Source: Bacteroidales bacterium UBA5762 (GTDB lineage Bacteria > Bacteroidota > Bacteroidia > Bacteroidales > TTA-H9). Taken from it: a stretch of 15,367 nucleotides of DNA. The notes under the pieces were generated by a model that was given only the letters and a program-made list of their open reading frames with translations, did not search any database and was not told where the DNA came from. The stretch is from positions 1 to 15,367 of the forward strand of contig DIEY01000031.1 of assembly GCA_002418865.1 (NCBI GenBank), given 5' to 3'. This document shows positions 1 to 7,034 of this stretch, piece by piece. The position numbers and the translations under genes are program-made. Numbering within the stretch: position 1 is the first letter of the stretch; each line of letters begins with the position of its first letter.

Positions 1-2
1 TA

Positions 3-611
3 CCCATATACTTAAAAAATAGCGAGAATTTAGAAGGTTTTGCTCTATATTTCGAATATCCTTCTGAAGGCATTCAGGTTGAAGGAATAGAATCACAGCT
101 CGATGGACTCAATTACTATGTAACCGACAATGAAATTCGAGTCGTATGGAATGACGCTACGGTGAAGGGCAAAGCCATACAAGCTGAAGCTCCTCTATTT
201 AACATCAACATAAAAACTCTACCCGGGTTCAAAGATTTGAGCAGTGTTCATTTCAACCCCATTTACGGTAGTCATGCCATTAAAGCTGATGGGAACCTTG
301 CAGAACTGAAACTGGGAAGCATTGAAATGAATTATGTCAATCCCTCCAATGAAATTTTCAGCATCTTCCCTAATCCTATCAATAGGAATACCATCGCAAA
401 AATCAACCTCAATCAAAATGGGAAAGCAAAACTCGAAATCTTCAATACCGAAGGTAAGATCGTGAATGTACCATTTGATAATTTCTTTTCGGAAGGCATA
501 CACACCATACCTTTAGGCGATCTTCCAATGGGCAAGGGAATATACCTATACCGTCTTACCATTCAGTACGATAAAACAATTAAAACCCTCCAGGGAAAAA
601 TTTTAAAATAA
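3..611 (+). CDS. Secreted protein, 3' end: cohesin-like domain plus T9SS type A sorting domain (5' partial)
   Basis: The reading frame is already open at the window edge (first complete codon at base 3) and runs to TAA at 609-611, so the true start lies upstream. The first ~115 visible residues look like the C-terminal half of a cohesin-type beta-sandwich: alternating beta-strand pattern with GFALYFEYPSEG near the start and IRVVWNDA further on. The last ~85 residues are a typical Por/T9SS type A C-terminal sorting domain, with the FPNP motif, a KLEIFNTEGK strand, a G-I-Y-L-Y-R strand and a lysine-rich end. In Bacteroidota such tails direct export across the outer membrane by the type IX machinery and are cleaved on the way. 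Substrate or partner cannot be told from this fragment. An internal ATG at 162 is in frame, but the frame and fold continue well upstream, so it is not the start. The sorting-tail call is strong; the cohesin call is moderate. Confidence 0.85.
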   Translation, partial: PIYLKNSENLEGFALYFEYPSEGIQVEGIESQLDGLNYYVTDNEIRVVWNDATVKGKAIQAEAPLFNINIKTLPGFKDLSSVHFNPIYGSHAIKADGNLAELKLGSIEMNYVNPSNEIFSIFPNPINRNTIAKINLNQNGKAKLEIFNTEGKIVNVPFDNFFSEGIHTIPLGDLPMGKGIYLYRLTIQYDKTIKTLQGKILK

Positions 612-636
612 AAAATTCAAAGCCATCTCTTTGCAT

Positions 637-663
637 AAAAGGCCCTCATGGAGGGCTTTTTTT
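637..663 (+). terminator. Rho-independent terminator after the T9SS-tail gene
   Basis: A perfect 6-bp GC-rich stem, GCCCTC (642-647) and GAGGGC (651-656), with a 3-nt loop is preceded by an A-run and followed by a run of seven T. It sits 26 bp after the stop codon of the first gene and isolates it from the TPR-CHAT gene downstream. Confidence 0.9.
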
Positions 664-866
664 AATTCTCTAAAGCATGTTATACCTCACTTGTATTGAA
701 ACCGAAGAATCATAAAACTAATTTTTTCAATTATTCAATTTTTTTCACTAAATCCTTAAACTTGGCAAGTTTTTTATAAGATTTTTCTGAAATTAGAATA
801 ATAATGATCTTTATTACAGATATTTGGATTGTATGATATGCAAATGTTAAAAAATATTTCATTGAA
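664..866. other. AT-rich intergenic stretch with no recognised gene
   Basis: This is the first part of the ~290-bp gap between the terminator and the TPR-CHAT gene. It is very AT-rich, with poly-T and poly-A tracts. I saw no coding frame, RNA gene or convincing repeat in it; the likely promoter is in the next segment. Confidence 0.6.
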
Positions 867-901
867 TTGCTCTTTTCATGTCTTATGGATTTTTATTTTT
901 G
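867..901 (+). promoter_or_regulatory. Candidate Bacteroidota promoter for the TPR-CHAT gene
   Basis: TATTTTTG at 894-901 matches the Bacteroidota -7 consensus TAnnTTTG. A TTG at 867-869 could be the -33 element, but the spacer of 24 bp is slightly longer than usual. Transcription would start around 905, giving a 5' leader of roughly 45 nt before the ATG at 951. Only sequence match supports this. Confidence 0.4.
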
Positions 902-950
902 CACGACACTTAGCCATATATTTTTTTAATTCATAAATGAGGTCAGCATC

Positions 951-3900
951 ATGCACAGGGAGTCATCGCCAAAGTTATACTTCATTTCAATAGCCCTTAC
1001 ATTTTTAATCGTAATGTCAGCTTTCTTACAGATAGATAGAAAGGACAAGACATCTAATATGAGCTACGCCGTAAATGGCAATCTATACTATCACCAAGCT
1101 TTGGCAGAGAGACTTAATGGGAAACCCGACTCCGCAATTTTTAAACTGCAAAAGGCATATCACGCTTTTCTTTCGGAACAGGATACGAAAGATGCTGTGA
1201 AGTCTTTGCTGGTAATGGCCGACATAGCCAAAGACAAGAGAGATTCTCACCAAATGTCGTATTACCTGCATCTTGCAGATAGTTTATTTCAGTATGGGCA
1301 ATTGGCAGACGATTCACTCAGGGCAGAACTTTCTCATCAATTCGGGGTATTACACCTCATTAAAGGAGAATATGAGGCTGCCCAACAAAACTTTATGCAG
1401 TCTTATCACCTAAAAACTCGACTTTATGGTGAAAAGGATACCTCACTGGCCGTAACCTATAATAATTTAGGAATTTGTGCTTATAGAATAGGAAGAGTCA
1501 ATGAGGCGCTTGCATATTACCAAAAGGCCATTGAAAGAGCGAGAACCATGCAAAGTTCACCTAATATTTTGCTGGCTCGATGTATAGAAAATGCCGCCAT
1601 GATTTATTGCGAACTGGGTAATTACAATAAATCTATGCAAAACTTTGCCGATGCTCTTCACATTAAATTGTTAGCATCGGGCGAAAATTCTCAGGATGTA
1701 GGCAGGGCTTATATGAATATTGCCAACCTCGAAATTGATCTGAGTGATTATGATAAGGCCCTAATGCACCTTCAAAAAGCTGAAAAGATTTTCCTTAATT
1801 TATATGGAAATGATTTTGGCGACTTCGATGCTATCTATCAAAATATGGGGAAAATATATAACTCGAGGGGAGACTATGAAAAAGCACTCAATTATTATAA
1901 CAAAGCCATAGAATATTTAAAACGAAAAAACCCCGAACATCCCGGTATCAGAGATATTTATTTGAATATTGGGTATATTTATTTTGTTAGAGACGACTAT
2001 GAAAAAGCTTTGAGCTACTATCGCAAGAGTTATAGTAGCACCTCCCCCAATCTTCAAACCATAAAATATTACCGCAATCTTGCGCGATGTTATCAAAGTA
2101 TGGGAAAGGCTGATTCTGCCATATACTACTATGAGAAAAGTATTCAACTATCTAAAACAGATGAAGCAAACAATTACGAATTAGCTACTAGTTATTTGTA
2201 TTTAGGAGAATTTTATAAAAGAAAAAATGAATATAGCCAAGCTCTATTTCATTTTCACGAAGCTCAAAAACTTTTAAAGACAAATTTTGGAAATAAAAAT
2301 CGTGATTTAGGGAATTGTTACATTAAAATTGGAGAAGTTGAAAGAGATATTGGGAATTACGAGTCGGCTCTCAGGTATTTTCAGCAGGCAATAGTTACTT
2401 TGATTCCGGGATATGATGATGAAAATTCATACAGCATACCTGTAGTTTTACCTCAAACGCCTGATTATTATTTGCCCTCTGCATTAGAAAGCAAAGCGCT
2501 TACTTTGTATAGAATGTGGGAGAGGACAAAGGATACTTCTTACCTTTTGAGCAGTAGCTCGCATTATATTTTAGCAAGTCAATCTTTAGACCGCATAAGA
2601 AGTTTCTATACTTCAGAGGAAAGCATCATTCAACTTTCGGGCAACATCAGAAGGGTGTTACAGGAAGGAATGCGAACACATATTACCCTTTACAAGGTTT
2701 TAAACCGACAAGAATTTCTCGAAGAAGCCCTTCGCTTTAGTGAAAAAAGTAAATCAGCCATTTTATGGTTGGCTTTTCGCGATATTGAAGAATCTTCCCT
2801 TGGCAATATTCCTACGACTTACCTACAGGAGGAAAGAAATTTGAAAAATAAGATCACAGGTTATAAAAAATTAATTTATAATGAACAGCTCTCAAAGAAT
2901 CCGATAAATTCGAAAGTTGATCTTTGGAATGCCGAGATCTTTAAGCTCGAACGGCAGCTCGACTCTCTTCTTCAAAAAATCCAGAAAGAATATCCTCGTT
3001 ATTATGCTAATAAATATGAAGGCAAGGGATTGCAAATAAAAGAACTTCAGTCGAGGCTTAACAATGAAGTAATAGTAGAATATGCATTTTGCGATACTAA
3101 CATGTACACATTTTTAGTGGCCCCTCATAGTTTTCGCATTTTTGAGGCTTCCATAGATTCATCATTTTACAAGGCTATACCAATATTATTATCCATCATT
3201 AAGAGAGGACCCATAGATGATGCTCAAATACAATTCGAAAACTTTACCCAAGCTTCTTATTTATTATATGATAATTTATGGAAACCTATTGAAAATTCTA
3301 TCATAGACCAAAAAGTCATTATTGTACCCGATGGTTTGCTGGGTTATATTCCATTTGAAACGCTTTTGAGGCAATTACCCAATTCCAAACTGCCAGAGTA
3401 TGCTCATTTAGATTATTTGATGAATTCGTTTAGAATTAGGTATGCCTATTTGGCCTCCAATCTGCTGTCGAAAGAAGAAATAAATCAAAACTTGAAAACA
3501 ATGGCAAGCTACGCACCTGTGGAGTTTAAACCTTCGAATAAACAAAAAGCATTCGAAAACTTTGCAGAATATCCATCTAATCTAATGGCTTTACCTGCTA
3601 GCTTTGAGGAAATAAAGAAAATCAGCAAGATATGGAAAGGTGATATTTTTTCACATAACGATGCCAGTGAGGCAAAATTCAAGACAACGGCGAATTTGTA
3701 TAAGATAATTCACCTTGCCACCCATTCAATTGTAGACAGTATTAATCCTGCTTTTAGTAAATTTGTGATGTACGATACAGCCGATAGCATTGAAGACAAT
3801 CTTTTAAATGCCTATGAGATTCCTTCCATTAAGATGGAAGCTCAGTTGGTTGTTTTAAACACCTGTAATTCAGGAAGTGGGAAGATGTTTAGAGGGGAAG

Positions 3901-4250
3901 GAATCTATACTCTGGCAAGAGCATTTATTTATGCAGGAATACCTTCAGTTGTTACTACCTTATGGGAAATTGATGACGATATTGGAAGCAATATTGTTCA
4001 AAGATTTTATAAAAAATTAAGAAAAGGGATACCGGTAGATGAGGCTTTATTAGAAGCAAAGCTCGACTATTTGAAATCGTCGAATCGAATGCAAGCTCAT
4101 CCTTATTTTTGGTCGTCGTATATTGCTATGGGGAATAGTGATAATTTTATAACAGAAAACCCGGCCATCAATAAACTCCTTATATGGATTATAATTGGTT
4201 TACTTATTCTGTTGGCCGGGTTTGCGCTTATCAAATTTTTGCGCAAATAA
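951..4250 (+). CDS. TPR-CHAT membrane protein (caspase/separase-like peptidase domain)
   Basis: 1099 residues. A hydrophobic segment at residues ~9-26 serves as a signal anchor or uncleaved signal. About nine or ten tetratricopeptide repeats follow (~45-485), several near-canonical (NNLGICAYRIGRVNEALAYYQKA-like). Then comes a helical linker (~490-720), a CHAT domain (~740-1060) and a C-terminal membrane helix (~1075-1095) ending KFLRK. CHAT domains belong to the clan CD cysteine peptidases. The expected dyad is present: His925 in HLATHS and Cys972 in LNTCNSGSG, followed by the conserved G-I-Y-T-L-A-R-A-F and TTLWEIDDD segments, so the enzyme looks intact. TPRs probably sense or bind a protein partner. 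With a hydrophobic start and a C-terminal anchor followed by basic residues, the TPR and CHAT parts may lie in the periplasm; this is inferred. Its stop codon is 2 bp from that of the convergent anti-sigma-like gene. The substrate is unknown. ATG at 951 is preferred because it directly precedes the hydrophobic start. Confidence 0.9.
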   Translation: MHRESSPKLYFISIALTFLIVMSAFLQIDRKDKTSNMSYAVNGNLYYHQALAERLNGKPDSAIFKLQKAYHAFLSEQDTKDAVKSLLVMADIAKDKRDSHQMSYYLHLADSLFQYGQLADDSLRAELSHQFGVLHLIKGEYEAAQQNFMQSYHLKTRLYGEKDTSLAVTYNNLGICAYRIGRVNEALAYYQKAIERARTMQSSPNILLARCIENAAMIYCELGNYNKSMQNFADALHIKLLASGENSQDVGRAYMNIANLEIDLSDYDKALMHLQKAEKIFLNLYGNDFGDFDAIYQNMGKIYNSRGDYEKALNYYNKAIEYLKRKNPEHPGIRDIYLNIGYIYFVRDDYEKALSYYRKSYSSTSPNLQTIKYYRNLARCYQSMGKADSAIYYYEKSIQLSKTDEANNYELATSYLYLGEFYKRKNEYSQALFHFHEAQKLLKTNFGNKNRDLGNCYIKIGEVERDIGNYESALRYFQQAIVTLIPGYDDENSYSIPVVLPQTPDYYLPSALESKALTLYRMWERTKDTSYLLSSSSHYILASQSLDRIRSFYTSEESIIQLSGNIRRVLQEGMRTHITLYKVLNRQEFLEEALRFSEKSKSAILWLAFRDIEESSLGNIPTTYLQEERNLKNKITGYKKLIYNEQLSKNPINSKVDLWNAEIFKLERQLDSLLQKIQKEYPRYYANKYEGKGLQIKELQSRLNNEVIVEYAFCDTNMYTFLVAPHSFRIFEASIDSSFYKAIPILLSIIKRGPIDDAQIQFENFTQASYLLYDNLWKPIENSIIDQKVIIVPDGLLGYIPFETLLRQLPNSKLPEYAHLDYLMNSFRIRYAYLASNLLSKEEINQNLKTMASYAPVEFKPSNKQKAFENFAEYPSNLMALPASFEEIKKISKIWKGDIFSHNDASEAKFKTTANLYKIIHLATHSIVDSINPAFSKFVMYDTADSIEDNLLNAYEIPSIKMEAQLVVLNTCNSGSGKMFRGEGIYTLARAFIYAGIPSVVTTLWEIDDDIGSNIVQRFYKKLRKGIPVDEALLEAKLDYLKSSNRMQAHPYFWSSYIAMGNSDNFITENPAINKLLIWIIIGLLILLAGFALIKFLRK

Positions 4251-4252
4251 AA

Positions 4253-4987
4253 CTATTGGAGCTTGCTAAGGATTTGAGCAGCCTTATCGTTATAAAGATT
4301 TTGGGAATGAGCAATACGTGAAAAAACGTCTATGGCTTCTTGTTTTTTATTATTCATTAAATAACAAAGTCCAAGATACCACTGAGCCTGATCATAGAAT
4401 AGATCGGAAGGATTGGAGGCAATAAAAGAAAGTATGGACTCGGCATTATTATACTGTCCAATCTCCATGTAAGAAATTGCAGCATAAAAACGCGCAGCTG
4501 GATTGGATGAATATTTGATAAGGCGTCGTGAGGCTTCGTCGTAATTACCATCGGAGTATATTTGCATATCGCGATTGAAAGTATCACCTGGGAAATTAGT
4601 TCCAGAACGTACAATCTTGATGGGTTTAGGAGTTTGGTAATAGACCTTGAAGATATCTTCGGGTCTGGATTGATTGTTTAGGATTAAAAATGCCGAAGCT
4701 CCTGAAGCTAGGGCAACAGTAATTGATGCCGCTGCTATGTACCATTTTCGTTTCATGGGAAGACTCATTTTCTGTTTTTTCGATTCTCGAGAAAGCTTTG
4801 CTAAATTTATTCTAAAATCAATAACTTCTTTATCTTCTTTTATAACATTATCTATTAATTCTCGCAATTCTTTCTCTTTAGTAAGCTTGGGGTTTTTCTG
4901 CAACTCCTCCCTTATCTGCTTTGCATCATCCTCCGAAAGTTCTCCGGAGATGAATTCTTCCAGTTTTTTTTCTATTTTATTCATCAT
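4253..4987 (-). CDS. Anti-sigma-factor-like single-pass membrane protein with C-terminal TPRs
   Basis: 244 residues. The N-terminal ~80 residues are charged and helical (FISGELSEDDAKQIREEL and onward), resembling the cytoplasmic anti-sigma region found next to ECF sigma factors in Bacteroidota, but without zinc-binding Cys/His residues. One transmembrane helix lies at ~82-103, preceded by KRK, so the N-terminus should be cytoplasmic. The outer part has a PEDIFKVYYQTPKP segment of a kind I recall in TPR partners of Bacteroidota sigma factors, then two or three TPR-like repeats (~145-240). It starts with ATG at 4985-4987 (a second ATG follows directly) and overlaps the end of the sigma gene by 11 bp, indicating co-transcription and probably coupled translation. 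The role inferred is to hold the sigma factor at the membrane until a periplasmic signal, possibly involving the convergent TPR-CHAT protein, releases it. A plain TPR scaffold is the alternative. Confidence 0.8.
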   Translation of the reverse strand: MMNKIEKKLEEFISGELSEDDAKQIREELQKNPKLTKEKELRELIDNVIKEDKEVIDFRINLAKLSRESKKQKMSLPMKRKWYIAAASITVALASGASAFLILNNQSRPEDIFKVYYQTPKPIKIVRSGTNFPGDTFNRDMQIYSDGNYDEASRRLIKYSSNPAARFYAAISYMEIGQYNNAESILSFIASNPSDLFYDQAQWYLGLCYLMNNKKQEAIDVFSRIAHSQNLYNDKAAQILSKLQ

Positions 4988-5579
4988 GGAAGTAAATTTT
5001 AAATAAAGGATCTTTTTTAATCATTTCAATAAGCATCTCTTTGCATTCGTACTTTCTTTTTTTAACGAATTTTTCCGTTACACCCATATTTTCAGCTATC
5101 TTTCGATAAGACATACCCTGAGCATAGAGTTGTAAAATCTTTTGACAACCTTCACCCAGTTTAAGAAAATACTTCTGAATAAACCTTCTCGAAGCATTTT
5201 CGTCTATACTTTGAAACATATCCTCTGTTATGCGAAATACATCCTCATCCCCGCTTGAGTATTTTTGTATTTCTTCAGATAGTTTCTTTTGCTGAAGTTG
5301 CTGAAGCCATAAATGACGGCATATGGCAAAAAAGAAAGTTTTAAAAGAACTAGTAAGTACAAGCTCTCCAAAACGTATCTTCTGATATATAATAACCAGA
5401 GCTTCTTGGAAAACATCCTCGGCATCGGCCTCTGTCCCATTGTTGCGTCTGATATATTGATATACCTTATCATAAAACGTTTTGTAGATGTACTGAAGAA
5501 CCTGAGGATCATTTCTTCGAATACCTTCGAGTATTTCTGAATTTAAATGGTTTCTCACAGTTCTATATTTATTAATCAA
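4977..5579 (-). CDS. ECF-type RNA polymerase sigma factor
   Basis: 200 residues with the two-domain layout of ECF sigma factors. Region 2 spans ~20-95, with the conserved DAEDVFQEA motif at 52-60. Region 4 spans ~140-190, with the helix-turn-helix GMSYRKIAENMGVTEKFVKK that reads the -35 element. There is no region 1.1 or 3, as expected for the family. The farthest 5' candidate start is TTG at 5577-5579; GTG at 5556-5558 is a second option. No in-frame ATG lies upstream before the stop codon at 5619-5621, and the first internal ATG is too far into the protein. The gene overlaps the anti-sigma-like gene by 11 bp, the usual arrangement for a sigma factor and its inhibitor. Its regulon cannot be seen here; it may include its own promoter. 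Confidence 0.9.
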   Translation of the reverse strand: MINKYRTVRNHLNSEILEGIRRNDPQVLQYIYKTFYDKVYQYIRRNNGTEADAEDVFQEALVIIYQKIRFGELVLTSSFKTFFFAICRHLWLQQLQQKKLSEEIQKYSSGDEDVFRITEDMFQSIDENASRRFIQKYFLKLGEGCQKILQLYAQGMSYRKIAENMGVTEKFVKKRKYECKEMLIEMIKKDPLFKIYFHDE

Positions 5580-5811
5580 TTTTTGGAGTAAAATGTAACC
5601 CCCTAATTTGAGAAATTTTTAATTTTTTTATCAACAATACAACAGAACCTCGATTTAAAATGCATAAATAATTGATTTAAAATGTCATATAAATTTATTG
5701 GGTTTTGTTAGCTCATTGTTTTACTGATTCCATTGTTTAAAATGATAGCCTCATAAAAGTAATACTCATTTCACGATGGAACAAGTTCTATGAATGAGAT
5801 AAAGAAATTAG
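5580..5811. promoter_or_regulatory. Divergent intergenic region with three TTTAAAATG repeats
   Basis: This stretch separates the minus-strand sigma gene from the plus-strand NamZ gene. It holds GATTTAAAATG at 5652-5662 and again at 5674-5684 (22 bp apart, about two helical turns), and a third TTTAAAATG at 5736-5744. An inverted pair CTCATT (5765-5770) / AATGAG (5793-5798) encloses the small palindrome GAACAAGTTC (5779-5788). These could be regulator sites for the sigma operon, but in AT-rich DNA they may be chance. No gene was seen. Confidence 0.35.
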
Positions 5812-5842
5812 TTGGGCAAATTTAGCCAAAACCTTAATTTTG
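5812..5842 (+). promoter_or_regulatory. Candidate Bacteroidota promoter for the NamZ-symporter operon
   Basis: TTG at 5812-5814 and TAATTTTG at 5835-5842, separated by 20 bp, match the Bacteroidota -33/-7 consensus well. The -7 box ends only 7 bp before the ATG at 5850, so the transcript would have almost no 5' leader. Confidence 0.55.
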
Positions 5843-5849
5843 TCCCAGT

Positions 5850-7028
5850 ATGACTCCCAACTTTTTTCAAAAGATTATTTTAGTTCTTTCGGTTGCCGTA
5901 TTTATGCAGATATCTGCGTGTTACGGACAGAATGCTGTAATTCCTGGTGCATGGAGAACCGAAAATTATTTCCCCTTCTTACGTCAACATTTATCAATTG
6001 GAGTAGTTGCGAATGCTTCTTCTACCATAGGGCAAAATCATCTGGTCGATAGTTTGCTTTCAGCAGGTATAAAGGTAAAAAAGATTTTTGCTCCTGAACA
6101 TGGATTTAGAGGAGAGGCCGAAGCCGGAGAATTTATTCAAAATAAAATTGATGAAAAAACAGGATTACCAATTATTTCTCTGTATGGTGTCCAGAAAAAA
6201 CCTTCAAGTATGCAAATGAGTGGTTTGGATGTCATGGTGTTTGATATTCAAGATGTAGGGGTTAGATTTTTTACTTACATCTCAACTCTATATTATATAA
6301 TGGAAGCCTGTGCCGAAGAAGCTATCCCATTGTTAGTTCTCGATAGGCCCAATCCTAATGGAGATTATATCGATGGTCCTATGCTTGATTTATCCTTCCG
6401 TTCATTCGTCGGAATAGTCCCTATTCCAATTGTTTATGGCATGACCATTGGCGAACTGGCCAGAATGATCAACGAAGAAGGATGGTTAAAGAACGGAATG
6501 AGATGTGAACTCACTGTAATTCCTTTAGATGGATACACCCATGCCACACCAGTAATTCTCGATCATAATCCCAGTCCCAATCTTCCTAATATACAAAGTA
6601 TACGCCTCTACCCCAGCCTTTGCCTATTCGAAGCCACTGATATTTCAGTAGGTAGGGGAACTGATTTTCCATTTCAGGTTATAGGTTTCCCCGATCTAAA
6701 ATTTGGCAGCTTTATATTTGTGCCTCATTCCATTCCAGGGAAATCTCTTCATCCTCTGCATGAAGGAGACACCTGCTATGGTATAGATCTTCGATGGGAT
6801 ACTTTACACACCCGATTCACACTGAAATTTGTCTTAGATTATTATCATTTATCAAATTGGGGGGAGAAATTTTTCAAAAATTCGAAATTTTTCGACCAAC
6901 TTGCTGGAACTTCATTATTAAGATCTCAGATTCTGGACGGTCTTAATGAAGACCAGATACGTGAAAGCTGGCAGCCTCAGCTACAAGAATTTATGCTTAA
7001 ACGTAAACCCTATTTGTTATATCCTTAA
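5850..7028 (+). CDS. namZ: Exo-beta-N-acetylmuramidase, NamZ/DUF1343 family (GH171)
   Basis: 392 residues starting with a signal peptide (hydrophobic residues ~8-22, likely cleavage after CYG or GQ), so it should act in the periplasm or outer envelope. The mature part is a full-length DUF1343/NamZ protein: APEHGFRGEAEAGE at 81-94, DIQDVGVRFFTY from 132, LDRPNPNG at 164-171, the VYGMTIGELA segment and the DHNPSPNLPN segment. The characterised Bacillus subtilis member, NamZ (YbbC), removes N-acetylmuramic acid from the non-reducing end of peptidoglycan fragments and is placed in CAZy family GH171. The conserved acidic and histidine residues of the EHGFRGE motif are present, so activity is expected. 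It lies 6 bp upstream of a sodium:solute symporter gene and is almost certainly co-transcribed with it, suggesting cleavage of cell-wall fragments followed by uptake of the product. The start is set by the signal peptide. Confidence 0.88.
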   Translation: MTPNFFQKIILVLSVAVFMQISACYGQNAVIPGAWRTENYFPFLRQHLSIGVVANASSTIGQNHLVDSLLSAGIKVKKIFAPEHGFRGEAEAGEFIQNKIDEKTGLPIISLYGVQKKPSSMQMSGLDVMVFDIQDVGVRFFTYISTLYYIMEACAEEAIPLLVLDRPNPNGDYIDGPMLDLSFRSFVGIVPIPIVYGMTIGELARMINEEGWLKNGMRCELTVIPLDGYTHATPVILDHNPSPNLPNIQSIRLYPSLCLFEATDISVGRGTDFPFQVIGFPDLKFGSFIFVPHSIPGKSLHPLHEGDTCYGIDLRWDTLHTRFTLKFVLDYYHLSNWGEKFFKNSKFFDQLAGTSLLRSQILDGLNEDQIRESWQPQLQEFMLKRKPYLLYP

Positions 7029-7034
7029 TCGTCT

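Noticed and set aside
4221..4247. Inverted repeat TTTGCGC / GCGCAAA at the end of the TPR-CHAT gene as a terminator
   Set aside because: It lies inside the coding sequence with a 13-nt loop and has no T-run following it on either strand, so it does not look like an intrinsic terminator.
951..5579. Type III-E CRISPR (Craspase) locus
   Set aside because: Only the logic is similar. There is no Cas7-11, no adaptation genes, no repeat-spacer array, and the CHAT protein has membrane segments.
5817..5824. CAAATTTA, a minus-strand TAnnTTTG box as promoter of the sigma operon
   Set aside because: No -33 TTG is found at suitable spacing and the leader would be about 240 nt; the match alone is too weak in AT-rich DNA.
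5840..6052. 70-codon frame overlapping the start of the NamZ gene
   Set aside because: It overlaps the NamZ signal peptide in another frame and has no recognisable features; the NamZ frame carries the family motifs.
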